Shown: positions 9,226-16,893, numbered from the stretch's first letter. The stretch is 64,000 nt of DNA from Rahnella rivi (GCF_019049655.1 NZ_JAFMOX010000053.1:62001-126000), one strand, 5' to 3'. Notes: generated by a model not told the origin, from the sequence alone. Made by a program: numbers and translations.

Positions 9226-9708
9226 CTACTCCAGTTTTACACCGGGAATTTTTCCTGCTGCGATGGCGTCGTAAAGTTCACTCATTCTGACGCCTGCCAC
9301 CGCTGCACCAAACTCATCCCTTGCCACATCTTCAGGTGAACGCAGGGGGCGAAACTTCATTGTTCGTGGGTGAGAAATGCTTTCTGCTTTCCCATTAAGC
9401 ATGTCAGTGAATTCTATAACGATAGTATGTTCAGACAAATATCTGACAACACCCGCGTGCCACACGTCGCCTGCAGCGTAAGATGTGAATTCACACTCGC
9501 ACCCAACCGGCGGCAGCCCTTCGCCATCCCAAACCGGCTCGGAGATTGGTTGGCGCTCGGCGATGATGAACCAGTCGGAAGGGATAGCTCTTATTTCTTC
9601 AGCAACAGCATAAAACTTAGTCTGTCCGGTGTCGTATACTCGTACGACATCTTCATTCCCAATACCATCGAAATCCTTCTCACTTCCCTTCGTAATCTCG
9701 TATTTCAT
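9226..9708 (-). CDS. Prophage accessory protein, unknown function
   Basis: 160 residues. The middle region (WDGEGLPPVGCECEFTS, DVWHAGVVRYLSEHTIVIEF) is of a kind seen in several enterobacterial prophage proteins, with alternating hydrophobic residues suggesting a small beta domain; the C-terminus (RSPEDVARDEFGAAVAGV) looks helical. No catalytic motif can be named. It overlaps the upstream gene by 4 bases. Confidence 0.65.
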   Translation of the reverse strand: MKYEITKGSEKDFDGIGNEDVVRVYDTGQTKFYAVAEEIRAIPSDWFIIAERQPISEPVWDGEGLPPVGCECEFTSYAAGDVWHAGVVRYLSEHTIVIEFTDMLNGKAESISHPRTMKFRPLRSPEDVARDEFGAAVAGVRMSELYDAIAAGKIPGVKLE

Positions 9709-9944
9709 GCTGCCTCTCCATAGTGAACTTTCGTTAGCTGTCGATGCCCTGTGATGACGTGAGCCATGTGATGTTTGTTGGTGTTGGTGACTTCGATTTG
9801 ATAGTGCTTGCCGCGGTATCTGATGCTGTAGGTGAAGGGGTGGGACTTATTGCCGGTGCCATACTTCTTCTTGTGTTCTTCTATTGCCGAGTATGCGGCC
9901 GCTATATGGGCTGGCTCGGTGTCACCCTTGATGAGGATTTTCAT
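9705..9944 (-). CDS. Small prophage protein of unknown function
   Basis: 79 residues from the ATG at 9944, where GAGGATGCG supplies the ribosome site and the start overlaps the stop of the preceding gene. The protein is basic and histidine-rich (KHYQIEVTNTNKHHMAHVITGH). No family is recognised. Confidence 0.6.
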   Translation of the reverse strand: MKILIKGDTEPAHIAAAYSAIEEHKKKYGTGNKSHPFTYSIRYRGKHYQIEVTNTNKHHMAHVITGHRQLTKVHYGEAA

Positions 9945-10237
9945 CACGCATCCTCTGAAGCCAAACTTTCCGCTGTCAGGTGAGTAAATGTCTTGGATAT
10001 CTCCATGCAGACACGGTCTATTTTGGAGTCCATTTCCTGAAGAGATGCAATGTCGGCCTCACGTACTTCTTTCATGATGAGAGAGCGGATCAATGAGCCC
10101 ATCTGAGTATGGAATGTGGCGTTCTTGAGAACTTCCTCGCCCTCATTTTTGCCCGACTTGGCGATGCCTTTTTCCTGCAAAATGAACTGATACTTATCAC
10201 TGGTAATCACCCATTTATTGTCGATTTCAATTTTCAT
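9944..10237 (-). CDS. Small prophage protein of unknown function
   Basis: 97 residues. I start it at the ATG at 10237, which has a GGAGAA site, rather than at an upstream in-frame ATG that would run far into the neighbouring gene. The N-terminus (MKIEIDNKWVITSDKYQFIL) resembles short conserved phage proteins of the DUF5405 type, but I cannot confirm the family. The C-terminal half looks helical (EADIASLQEMDSKIDRVCME). Confidence 0.6.
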   Translation of the reverse strand: MKIEIDNKWVITSDKYQFILQEKGIAKSGKNEGEEVLKNATFHTQMGSLIRSLIMKEVREADIASLQEMDSKIDRVCMEISKTFTHLTAESLASEDA

Positions 10238-10445
10238 AATGTTCTCCAATTTTAAGTATTTTGGTAACAGCCCCGACTTCACAGCCAGAAGCAAGAATCT
10301 GTGTGCCTTCATGTAATGAAACGCTCACCTGAGCTGGCTCGACTCCTGTCATGCTCCACAATCCATGTCGTAACACTGCCTCAAGTTCAGACGTGTCTAC
10401 TCTACCCGCGTAGAAGTGTGCGCGGGGTAATTTGACTGTGATCAT
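10227..10445 (-). CDS. Small prophage protein of unknown function
   Basis: 72 residues from the ATG at 10445, preceded by GAGG nine bases upstream; an in-frame ATG at 10460 would overlap that site. It overlaps the next gene by 11 bases. The sequence (VDTSELEAVLRHGLWSMTGVEPAQVSVSLHEG) shows no motif that I recognise. Confidence 0.6.
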   Translation of the reverse strand: MITVKLPRAHFYAGRVDTSELEAVLRHGLWSMTGVEPAQVSVSLHEGTQILASGCEVGAVTKILKIGEHYEN

Positions 10446-10471
10446 CGGGGGATACCTCATGTTGTAGGCGT

Positions 10472-10492
10472 AAAAAAACCAGCTATTGCTGG
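10472..10492 (-). terminator. Intrinsic terminator inside the early left operon
   Basis: On the minus strand a CCAGC-AATA-GCTGG hairpin is followed by seven T. It overlaps the stop codon of the 37-residue gene at 10483-10596 and lies mid-operon. It would stop transcription unless RNA polymerase carries the N antitermination complex, as the tL terminators of lambda do. Confidence 0.75.
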
Positions 10493-10596
10493 CTATTCTG
10501 GTTGGTTACTTCAATCTTGATTTTGTAGTAGGCCTGTTCAAACCCGCTCCAGTATTTCCAGTACTGGAACCTCTGCTGAAGCCAGTGCGGTGCCAT
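10483..10596 (-). CDS. 37-residue prophage microprotein
   Basis: ATG at 10596 with a GGTGAGTG site from the overlapping upstream gene; stop TAG at 10483. The protein is rich in aromatic residues and glutamine (WLQQRFQYWKYWSGFEQAYY). It fills the only gap in this tightly packed operon, which supports it being real. Function unknown. Confidence 0.55.
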   Translation of the reverse strand: MAPHWLQQRFQYWKYWSGFEQAYYKIKIEVTNQNSQQ

Positions 10597-10597
10597 A

Positions 10598-10981
10598 TCA
10601 CTCACCATCCTTCACGATGCCGCCAGCTTCCTCATCCATCTCCCAGCCGCTGTAACCGTCGTCGGCGTCAGACCCGGCAATAACTTCGACACCGACAGCA
10701 GGCACAAAGTAGTGGGTATCATCTGCGAACCCTGACAGACTGGTGTGCGAGAAATCAGGCAGTGATAAGTCATTCGCGCAGAGCAGCGGGTCATTGGCAT
10801 TACCTTCGTCACCGTCCACGTTGTCAAAATTACGCCCGTTGTACGCGGCTACCCTGTCCAGAACGACGTAGTAGCGCCCACCAGCCTTGATAAAATCCTT
10901 ATGCGCACGCTGCACACGCTTGAACGCCTTTTCTTGCTCAGGCGTCAGGGCGGTTAAGTCTTGTAACGTTCCGGTTTTCAT
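10598..10981 (-). CDS. Prophage accessory protein, unknown function
   Basis: 127 residues, acidic at the C-terminus. The N-terminal part (LTPEQEKAFKRVQRAHKDFIKAGG) looks helical. Asp/Gly-rich stretches follow (NVDGDEGNANDP, GSDADDGYSGWEMDEE). It overlaps the upstream gene by 4 bases. No domain is recognised. Confidence 0.6.
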   Translation of the reverse strand: MKTGTLQDLTALTPEQEKAFKRVQRAHKDFIKAGGRYYVVLDRVAAYNGRNFDNVDGDEGNANDPLLCANDLSLPDFSHTSLSGFADDTHYFVPAVGVEVIAGSDADDGYSGWEMDEEAGGIVKDGE

Positions 10982-11799
10982 TCAGCCACCTTGCCGCCTG
11001 CGGCCTCGATTGCTGCGATAGCGTCAGACAGATTAATCACTAATTCGCAATCTATATCACCATCAGGATAAAACGCTTCAGGCAACACGACAGGCTTTTG
11101 CGGGGCGGTGACTGGGTAAACATAATCACTACGCTTACCTGCATCGTAGGCAAGAATGTCCGGTTCATCCTGTATCTCGCCGATAAGGTAGCTCATGCAA
11201 TCAGCGGCATAACGAACTCGTTCAGGATATTCGGAGCGGTCAAAGGTGATGCCTTCTGAGATGCAAACTCCCTTACGATGCAAGATAGCCGTCCAGTTTT
11301 CCTTTCCGTTCGACTCAGGCATTGAGCCGTACCAGACGCTTAAAGCAACCGGCACCTGCTCGCCTTTCAGCGCTGTAGACCATCCGTGGTAGTGCATAAA
11401 TGCGCAGTAGTTAGCGACATCCAGCGGATCGCCTTTGCTGATATGATGGTTAAAATCAGTCAGGCACTTGTCCTGCCAATCGTCCTGCATCCACTCATCA
11501 GACCATCCATATTTCTGCTCTGACTTATACAGCTTCGCAGCCATTGCATTAGCGAAACCGATTACCAAGGCTTTGGTATTTTCATGCAAGACATCTGGCA
11601 TCAACAGAGTTTGCGCCACATCAGCCCGCTGGCGTTCTGCTTCGAGCTGTTCTGCATAGCCAACCGATTGTTCGATAATCATCCTTACGGCTACCGCAAG
11701 ATTGCGGGAGCATATTTCGCCAGATTCCGTTATGTAGCCGCGATCATTCAAAATTTCACACGCCTCACGCAGCGCCTTGATATCTGTTGTATCGGTCAT
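10978..11799 (-). CDS. Ead/Ea22-like prophage protein
   Basis: 273 residues from the ATG at 11799, after a GGGAG site. The opening TDIKALREACE, the helical VGYAEQLEAERQRADVAQ segment and the DPLDVANYCAFMHYHGWST block are typical of the mosaic Ea22-like accessory proteins of lambdoid phages, which are assembled from interchangeable parts. Their function is not established. A four-base overlap links it to both neighbours. Confidence 0.65.
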   Translation of the reverse strand: MTDTTDIKALREACEILNDRGYITESGEICSRNLAVAVRMIIEQSVGYAEQLEAERQRADVAQTLLMPDVLHENTKALVIGFANAMAAKLYKSEQKYGWSDEWMQDDWQDKCLTDFNHHISKGDPLDVANYCAFMHYHGWSTALKGEQVPVALSVWYGSMPESNGKENWTAILHRKGVCISEGITFDRSEYPERVRYAADCMSYLIGEIQDEPDILAYDAGKRSDYVYPVTAPQKPVVLPEAFYPDGDIDCELVINLSDAIAAIEAAGGKVAE

Positions 11800-12023
11800 C
11801 TCTTTGGCTCCCATTTAAAGGCAGGTGATACAAGCTCATGCACGTAAGTTCCTTTTTCGTTGTATTGCTCAAGAGCCTGGATTACATCTTCATCATCCTG
11901 TGTATCGCCAAAGGATCCGATGGCAAACAGAATCTCAGTCGGTGCATTTAGGTTTATGAGGATGGTGGTCATTTCTTTAGCCATGCGGCGTTTCATTTCA
12001 TGGGTCATGGTTGTATCAGTCAT
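11796..12023 (-). CDS. Small prophage protein of unknown function
   Basis: 75 residues from the ATG at 12023, preceded by AAGGAG. A longer in-frame reading to 12164 runs through another gene and is rejected. Its start junction is an exact copy of the junction of the gene upstream (see the 12015-12036 repeat). N-terminal basic helix (MTHEMKRRMAKEM), then DTQDDEDVIQALEQYNEKG. No family recognised. Confidence 0.6.
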   Translation of the reverse strand: MTDTTMTHEMKRRMAKEMTTILINLNAPTEILFAIGSFGDTQDDEDVIQALEQYNEKGTYVHELVSPAFKWEPKR

Positions 12024-12184
12024 GAGGTTGCTCCTTATTTCTTCGAGCTCGGAGTTCGATAAGCAGCATAAGCAGTTCGGTGTCGTCTGGATTTCCTTCT
12101 GACATAGCTTCGAATGTCTCAATCCATGCAGTAAGGCCACCATCTGGTTTGCGTTCGAAATCATCAGTCATGAGGTTGCTCCTT
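12015..12184 (-). repeat. Two copies of a 22-bp gene-junction repeat
   Basis: A 22-bp sequence occurs exactly at 12163-12184 and 12015-12036. Each copy holds an AAGGAG ribosome site, the start ATG of one gene and the stop TGA of the previous one. The unit therefore acts as a complete stop/start coupling cassette. Confidence 0.7.
12016..12171 (-). CDS. 51-residue prophage protein of unknown function
   Basis: ATG at 12171 with AAGGAG 8 bases upstream; TGA at 12016. The acidic protein (FEAMSEGNPDDTELLMLLIELRARR) ends in EQPHD, the same ending as the neighbouring 73-residue protein, because both stop codons lie in the repeated junction sequence. Function unknown. Confidence 0.6.
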   Translation of the reverse strand: MTDDFERKPDGGLTAWIETFEAMSEGNPDDTELLMLLIELRARRNKEQPHD

Positions 12185-12385
12185 CAATTTCCGATTCAGC
12201 AAAACTATTTCAGTGTTTCTGGTGCGAATCTCGCATGGGTTGTTCGACATCCCAGTTATTGCGAGCGCGAACTGCTCAACTGTCATCTCGGCGGTAATAG
12301 ATTTCCCAGTAGCGAAAGTAAGGCGTATTTCTATGCGCTCATTCTCTTCAACGCCGGTTCGGTTGATGTCTATGGTTGCTTTCAC
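12164..12385 (-). CDS. Small prophage protein of unknown function
   Basis: 73 residues. Sequence such as ERIEIRLTFATGKSITAEMTVEQFALAITG suggests a small alpha/beta fold. It overlaps both neighbours by a few bases, as expected in a coupled operon. No family is recognised. Confidence 0.6.
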   Translation of the reverse strand: MKATIDINRTGVEENERIEIRLTFATGKSITAEMTVEQFALAITGMSNNPCEIRTRNTEIVLLNRKLKEQPHD

Positions 12386-12945
12386 CCCTTCCTCCCAGTG
12401 CGCAGATTGGCGGCGTAGGTGTCAGCCAGTTTTGCAGCGAGTCGCACCTGAACAACCAGGCGTTTCTGCCCACCTTCGGCTACCAGTTCATTGCCTCGCT
12501 TCCACATATCAGCCGCAAATTCCCCTACGCCCTGCGCGCGGAGTTCTGCGGTGAATGCATCGGTTTTGGGAGTGGCGGGTGCGTGCATAATGGCTGTCAG
12601 CATTGCATCGTGCATACAATCAATGACATCGCATCCTGCCGCCTCAGCAATTTTGAATTCGCGATACATATTCTGGAATGCATCAGTTCGGCACCAAGCG
12701 TTGATATCCTTCATCGCTCCGCTCTCAGCCACCAGCCCATGCACATACTCAATGACCAGCTTGCTGTGTGCGCCTTCACCAGAGATGCCGAAAGCGTTGA
12801 TGATGTTGTTCAGAGAGGTTTGCAGGGCATCTGTTTGTTGAAGCTGGGATAGATAATCCGCCTCGCTCACCATCCTGGTGATTCCGGTGCCGTCCGGCGC
12901 ATCCTGCAAATAGCTGTTATGAATCTCATAAGTCTTGATAGACAT
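12382..12945 (-). CDS. Prophage accessory protein, unknown function
   Basis: 187 residues, helical overall. The segment DAFTAELRAQGVGEFAADMW near residue 130 is a module shared by several lambdoid accessory proteins, and LQQTDALQTSLNNIINAFG resembles a short coiled coil. The sequence suggests another mosaic Ea-type gene. Function unknown. Confidence 0.6.
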   Translation of the reverse strand: MSIKTYEIHNSYLQDAPDGTGITRMVSEADYLSQLQQTDALQTSLNNIINAFGISGEGAHSKLVIEYVHGLVAESGAMKDINAWCRTDAFQNMYREFKIAEAAGCDVIDCMHDAMLTAIMHAPATPKTDAFTAELRAQGVGEFAADMWKRGNELVAEGGQKRLVVQVRLAAKLADTYAANLRTGRKG

Positions 12946-12966
12946 AATCTGTTCCTTGAAATAGGG

Positions 12967-13269
12967 CTAGTCGCCCATGTTGCGACCCTGACCATAGCCG
13001 CGGTAATCGCCAAAGCTACCGTTGAAAGTGGTGTCTTGTTTGCGCATTTCTCTCGCCATTTCCCACTGCTCGCGAGTTGGTGGCTTGGTCGATGTGTGGG
13101 CGCCGATCATCTTCAGATGCCGCTGCTCGGGCGTAAGAGTATTTATTCTCGGATGTGGCTTGCCAGCTAGTGCGCATTCCATTGCGCTGACTACGTCCAA
13201 GATATTGGCTCGGTACTGGCGTGCGGAATCCGTCAGGTCATCACTGACCTTGAGGGTGTCTTGCATCAT
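12967..13269 (-). CDS. Small prophage protein of unknown function
   Basis: 100 residues with two adjacent ATG codons at the start. The middle has NTLTPEQRHLKMIGAHTS and a Pro/Thr turn, and the end is Gly/Arg-rich (FGDYRGYGQGRNMGD). No domain is recognised. It sits directly downstream of the ssb gene in the recombination part of the operon. Confidence 0.55.
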   Translation of the reverse strand: MMQDTLKVSDDLTDSARQYRANILDVVSAMECALAGKPHPRINTLTPEQRHLKMIGAHTSTKPPTREQWEMAREMRKQDTTFNGSFGDYRGYGQGRNMGD

Positions 13270-13307
13270 GTGATTTACCTGCGGAGTGAGGTGGTTATGC
13301 GGTCACA

Positions 13308-13712
13308 TCAGAAAGGCGGGGTTTCATCCCATTCCTGCTGATTGCTTTGCTGATTCGAAGGCTTTCCTGAGTTTTGCTGCTGCGGCTTTCCCTGCTGCTG
13401 TCCTGATTGCGCAAATCCGATCCGTGCATTGAGAAGTTCCAGGGTGATGGACTGTCCGTTTTGCCCTTCGTACACATCTACCTTGATGTTTTCACCTGAC
13501 ACCTCAACGACTCCACCTTCAACCAGAACGCTGCGGTAGAAGTCAGCCTGAGCGCCTGCCTTGGCGAATATCACCGCACTGTAGTTAGTCCATTCCTTCT
13601 GCTTCGACTGACGGTCGTAATGCTGAACTCCGGCGCGTATTTGAAATCCTATGCTGTCACCGGCTGAAAACTCTCTTGCAGCCTTATTTAGTCTTACGGT
13701 TATGCTGTGCAT
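13308..13712 (-). CDS. ssb: Phage single-stranded DNA-binding protein
   Basis: 134 residues: an OB-fold N-terminal region (AREFSAGDSIGFQIRAGVQHYDRQSKQKEWTNYSAV), a Gln-rich flexible linker (residues 103-125) and an acidic tip ending DETPPF, the arrangement that lets SSB recruit partner proteins. The start overlaps the stop of the erf gene upstream, so the annealing protein and the SSB are made together. It probably protects ssDNA during phage recombination and replication. Confidence 0.85.
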   Translation of the reverse strand: MHSITVRLNKAAREFSAGDSIGFQIRAGVQHYDRQSKQKEWTNYSAVIFAKAGAQADFYRSVLVEGGVVEVSGENIKVDVYEGQNGQSITLELLNARIGFAQSGQQQGKPQQQNSGKPSNQQSNQQEWDETPPF

Positions 13713-14344
13713 TAAGCGGGTAACTCCAGTTCAGTTTTTCGGATTTGGTAGATATCGGTGGCTTTGGCGAGCAAGGCCTTATTGCTTGCAAGCTTTGTTG
13801 ATGTCCATGCGTAAGCTTTCTCAAGCTCTTCCAGCGGCATTCCGTTTGCTGCGTCGGTGAATTTATTTAGAGCATCCTGCGGCGTCATTTGAGGCTTGCT
13901 AGCCTGTGGTGCCGGGTGGTGAACTTCAGCGTCAGCATCCTGAGCCGTCTCTTCCGTTGGGATGCAGAAGGCCTGAAATGCCGCGTACTTGTAGGCGATG
14001 GACATGGCTTTGTTAGTGGCCTTGTCTCCGCTATCCATGGCCTCGCCAAAGGTGATCACCGTGTGCAAACTTCCATCCTCAGTAGCGACGAAATCAAACT
14101 CAGCCTTCACGACGACATAGAACAGAACTCCACCTTTTTGCGCGATGCGCTCTGACACTGTCCGTTCCGTGATGCGCGGCAGTATCACCAACCCATTCTT
14201 CACCAGTGCTGGGGAGAGGGCGTTGTAGACCGCATCAATGCCGCGGAACTGGAATCCCTGCTGCTGGTTCCGGCTGTCCTTTGATATGCCCACTTCCGAC
14301 AAGTCCTTTGCCACTCCAGCGATTGCTTTATAAACAGCCGTCAT
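13712..14344 (-). CDS. erf: ERF family single-strand annealing protein
   Basis: 210 residues. The N-terminal region with GFQFRGIDAVYNALSPALVKNGLVILPRI and ESGDKATNK-type sequence (MDSGDKATNKAMSIAYKYAAFQAFCIPTE) is the hallmark of the Erf family, first known from P22, which anneals complementary strands and promotes circularisation of phage DNA. The C-terminal part is a Lys/Ala-rich helical segment. It is paired with ssb downstream. Confidence 0.9.
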   Translation of the reverse strand: MTAVYKAIAGVAKDLSEVGISKDSRNQQQGFQFRGIDAVYNALSPALVKNGLVILPRITERTVSERIAQKGGVLFYVVVKAEFDFVATEDGSLHTVITFGEAMDSGDKATNKAMSIAYKYAAFQAFCIPTEETAQDADAEVHHPAPQASKPQMTPQDALNKFTDAANGMPLEELEKAYAWTSTKLASNKALLAKATDIYQIRKTELELPA

Positions 14345-14501
14345 TCTGTGCCTCCTGAATCCTGTTCATTTGCAGGGTGGTGCGGTGATCTGCATTAGCC
14401 TCAATCTGTGCCAGTTCATCCGTGAATCGCTCGTCAGTAATCAGTCGCTCCCAGACTGATGCGCTATCAAGTGCTGCGTTAAATCTCTCTTCCTGAGTCA
14501 T
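14328..14501 (-). CDS. 57-residue prophage protein of unknown function
   Basis: ATG at 14501 with a strong AGGAGG site; TAA at 14328, overlapping the start of erf by 17 bases. The protein is acidic and helical (WERLITDERFTDELAQIEANADH). Its spacing and strong ribosome site support it. Function unknown. Confidence 0.6.
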   Translation of the reverse strand: MTQEERFNAALDSASVWERLITDERFTDELAQIEANADHRTTLQMNRIQEAQNDGCL

Positions 14502-14701
14502 GCTGCGTCCTCCTGCTTCATCAACACCAGATACCCGCGCGACTCCATGAACTCGCGAATGTTTGCCTCATCCATGAGGGCGAGCATCACTTTGTCAGGG
14601 AGCGCGTAGTGCAATTCAGCGCCTTCAACCTCAAGCTTCACGCCACGCCCCATAGTGCCTCCTGAAACCTTCACGTCGGCGCATTCAAAAGTGATATTCA
14701 T
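14498..14701 (-). CDS. Small prophage protein of unknown function
   Basis: 67 residues. A beta-rich N-terminal half (MNITFECADVKVSGG, GVKLEVEGAELHYALPD) is followed by a helical end (EANIREFMESRGYLVLM). Four-base overlaps join it to the genes on both sides. No family is recognised. Confidence 0.6.
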   Translation of the reverse strand: MNITFECADVKVSGGTMGRGVKLEVEGAELHYALPDKVMLALMDEANIREFMESRGYLVLMKQEDAA

Positions 14702-14826
14702 ACGAGCCCCTTACTCTTACAGAACGCCCGAGCCATCAACTTGTAGCCGAGCGGGTTATTCGGGAATGACTGTTCGCTGCCGTCAATAAGGATGTGCAGC
14801 AGGGTGCCTATGATTTGAAATTTCAT
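14698..14826 (-). CDS. 42-residue prophage protein of unknown function
   Basis: ATG at 14826, TGA at 14698, each overlapping its neighbour by 4 bases. The protein (KFQIIGTLLHILIDGSEQ, then NPLGYKLMARAFCKSKG) has an amphipathic start and a basic end. It occupies the position of kil in lambda, next to cIII, but no similarity to Kil is evident. Confidence 0.55.
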   Translation of the reverse strand: MKFQIIGTLLHILIDGSEQSFPNNPLGYKLMARAFCKSKGLV

Positions 14827-14954
14827 GGGTGCCCCGGCTGATTTAGGATTTCGATTAAGCGCTTTGCGGCGTTCTTGGCATTGCGGCAGATACGGTCGAG
14901 CAGTGATTCAGAGCAGCCCACGCAAGGCCACCCGATGACATAAAAGGTATGCAT
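14823..14954 (-). CDS. cIII: CIII-like regulatory protein
   Basis: 43 residues that resemble lambda CIII closely enough to recognise by eye: a GWPCVGCSESLLDRI core followed by an amphipathic helix ending KRLIEILNQPG, where lambda has GWPVAGCPSESLLERI and KRLIDILNQPG. CIII inhibits the FtsH protease and so stabilises CII, favouring lysogeny. Its place in the left operon, between N and the recombination genes, is as in lambda. Confidence 0.85.
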   Translation of the reverse strand: MHTFYVIGWPCVGCSESLLDRICRNAKNAAKRLIEILNQPGHP

Positions 14955-14971
14955 GGGATACTCCGGTTTAA

Positions 14972-15943
14972 TTAGTAATGAATTTTGGTGTGGCGGATGT
15001 TGCCGTCTTTCAGGGCTGTAAGGATTTGAATGGCCTGAACTCTGTCAATTTTGGCGTTAGCGAGTAGGTCATTAACGATGTCAGTGCCAATGGTTTTGCG
15101 ATGGGCTACGTCAGCAGCTCGTGCAGCAGCTTCGTCAGCGATACGCTTCTCTTCTGCCAGACGAGCATCTTCTTTCTGTTTGGCTTCGCGCTGGATTCGG
15201 TCGGCTTCCTGCTTGGCTTTGAGTTGTTCAGCTGCGATAGCTTCCTGCTTCTCGCGCTCTGCTTGCTGTGCCGCTGCTAACCGGTCGGACTCAGCTTTGT
15301 TTGCTGCATCAATTCGGTCTTGCTCTGCTTTCTTCTCTGCTGCAATGCGGTTGGCTTCAGCCAGCGCCGCCTGAGCTTTCAGATCGGCCTCACGCTGCAA
15401 TGCCGCTTCACGTTCACGCTGCGCAGTTGCTTCTGCATCGAGTCGAACTTTCTCTGCCGCTTCCTTGGCAATGTGTTCTTCGTGTTCTTTCTGGATGCGC
15501 TCTGCTTCTGCTTTGGCGTCGGCTGCGTCACGGTCGAACTTCTCGTTCATGAGCAGGGCGATTTCGTGATCTGCTTCTGCCAACTTAGCCAGGCGAATGC
15601 TTTCCTGTTCCGCCTCCCACTCTTCGCGAGGTTTTAGCGTTTTGGCTTTGAGAGCATCCAGCCGGTCGCGAACCGTTTTTCGGTTGGCATCAATTTTCTT
15701 GGGGATTTCTTTGTACTCGTCGACAAGGTCTTTACCGAGGCCGTCGAGATATGTTTTGGTTTTGGCGATCTTCAAGCCCAGAGAGCCGATAGCGTCGCGA
15801 CCTTTCTTAGTCGATACATCAGGCACAAACGAACCGACCTCTTGCTCAACCTTCAGCAGGATGGCTTCTATCTCATCGGGTGCAGTAAATACCGTGAGCG
15901 CATTCTTAGGCTCGACGATAACCAGTTCAGTAGACTCACTCAT
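14972..15943 (-). CDS. Long coiled-coil prophage protein, unknown function
   Basis: 323 residues. The N-terminal 100 residues form a globular or helical region (EIEAILLKVEQEVGSFVPDVSTKKGRDAIGSL); residues about 110-285 are an almost uninterrupted Ala/Glu/Lys/Arg-rich coiled coil resembling TolA by composition only; the last 40 residues (TDIVNDLLANAKIDRVQAIQILTALKDG) look like a small helical domain. Similar proteins occur in lambdoid early operons beside recombination genes. Its role is unknown; a DNA-metabolism role is a guess from position. Confidence 0.7.
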   Translation of the reverse strand: MSESTELVIVEPKNALTVFTAPDEIEAILLKVEQEVGSFVPDVSTKKGRDAIGSLGLKIAKTKTYLDGLGKDLVDEYKEIPKKIDANRKTVRDRLDALKAKTLKPREEWEAEQESIRLAKLAEADHEIALLMNEKFDRDAADAKAEAERIQKEHEEHIAKEAAEKVRLDAEATAQREREAALQREADLKAQAALAEANRIAAEKKAEQDRIDAANKAESDRLAAAQQAEREKQEAIAAEQLKAKQEADRIQREAKQKEDARLAEEKRIADEAAARAADVAHRKTIGTDIVNDLLANAKIDRVQAIQILTALKDGNIRHTKIHY

Positions 15944-16020
15944 GGCAACTCCTGTAATTGATGTTTAGATGAAGAAGCCAGCTCTTGAACTGGCTTTTGC
16001 ATCCATTAAAAAAGCCGCGG

Positions 16021-16197
16021 TTAGGCGGCTGATGTTGGCTTAAATGATTCACTTAACCTTTCTGGCTTATAAACGAACCCCTTTGCAACTAAGGCATCAA
16101 GAGCGCTGAGGGGGATACCGCGAGCCAGCACCTCATCTTTAGTGACCTCGCCGAGTGACTTAATGATTTCGAGAAGTTTGAGTTGTGTTTTTGACAT
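16021..16197 (-). CDS. 58-residue prophage protein, winged-helix-like
   Basis: I start it at the ATG at 16197, with an AGGA site 6 bases upstream, because the longer in-frame reading has no ribosome site. The sequence QLKLLEIIKSLGEVTKDEVLARGIPLSALDALVAKGFV has the rhythm of a small winged-helix domain. A DNA-binding role is plausible but unproven. Confidence 0.6.
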   Translation of the reverse strand: MSKTQLKLLEIIKSLGEVTKDEVLARGIPLSALDALVAKGFVYKPERLSESFKPTSAA

Positions 16198-16312
16198 AGT
16201 TAATCCTAAAAAAAATGGACTCTGAATTAGAGGTCGAATAGCTACACAGCATGAAGGTTGATAAGGGGCGCTTATCACGATGCGCACTCAGTGAATGCGC
16301 AGCAGGAAGGGG

Positions 16313-16537
16313 CTACTTGTTGCGGGCCGCAAGCATGGCGTCGGCGTAGAAATAACTCCAACGAACGAGTCTTTGATAGCTATCCGTCTCCTTTGGCGCC
16401 CATGAAAAATCTTCAGGAACAGGCGGAGCCTTTGCAGCGAAATAGTCACGCAGAAGCAAACCTTCAGTACGCACGTTCTCGTTAGGCCAGTTGGCCTCCG
16501 TGGTGGGATATACAGTCAGCAGATAGTCACTATTCAT
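16313..16537 (-). CDS. Small prophage protein of unknown function
   Basis: 74 residues, Trp- and Tyr-rich (EANWPNENVRTEGLLLRDYFAAKAPP, RWSYFYADAMLAARNK). The opening block is of a type common in early regions of enterobacterial prophages. It follows the 54-residue gene at 16541 after three bases. Function unknown. Confidence 0.6.
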   Translation of the reverse strand: MNSDYLLTVYPTTEANWPNENVRTEGLLLRDYFAAKAPPVPEDFSWAPKETDSYQRLVRWSYFYADAMLAARNK

Positions 16538-16540
16538 CTG

Positions 16541-16705
16541 TTAGTCCTTAATGAATTCTTCGGTAGGGAATCCCATTTTGGATTCCAATAGTTCGGCATG
16601 TGTGCTGCTTACTATTGCCGTGTGGTGAGGGTGCTCATTTTCTGCAAGCCACTTGATTAGTGGCTTGGCCGCCTCTTCGAATTCTTTAAGTTTTTTATCA
16701 CTCAT
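16541..16705 (-). CDS. 54-residue prophage protein of unknown function
   Basis: ATG at 16705 overlaps the stop of the gene upstream (ATGA). The sequence AAKPLIKWLAENEHPHHTAIVSSTHAELLES with the ending FPTEEFIKD matches the style of a small conserved lambdoid protein. Function unknown. Confidence 0.65.
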   Translation of the reverse strand: MSDKKLKEFEEAAKPLIKWLAENEHPHHTAIVSSTHAELLESKMGFPTEEFIKD

Positions 16706-16872
16706 ACTTCCTCCTCAACCTTAATTTCAGCCTTACGCAAGAACTTCTCATACTGCTCATGGTTCATTCGAACAGATGAACGTTCTGCTTCATTTTTAAT
16801 TACGTATTCGTAACCGTTAGCCACCCTCGAAACGTCAAGGTGCTCACCGGTTAAAGTGTTGAACAGCTTCAT
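16702..16872 (-). CDS. 56-residue prophage protein of unknown function
   Basis: ATG at 16872, TGA at 16702, with the stop overlapping the next start. The protein (MKLFNTLTGEHLDVSRVANGYEYVI, then HEQYEKFLRKAEIKVEEEV) appears to be a short beta strand region plus a charged helix. Function unknown. Confidence 0.6.
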   Translation of the reverse strand: MKLFNTLTGEHLDVSRVANGYEYVIKNEAERSSVRMNHEQYEKFLRKAEIKVEEEV

Positions 16873-16893
16873 GGGGATGACTCCGGTAGGGTG

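Noticed and set aside
15051..15968. Long rightward ORFs opposite the coiled-coil gene
   Set aside because: They are Ser/Cys/Leu-rich mirror reads of the Ala/Glu/Lys coiled coil, without ribosome sites.
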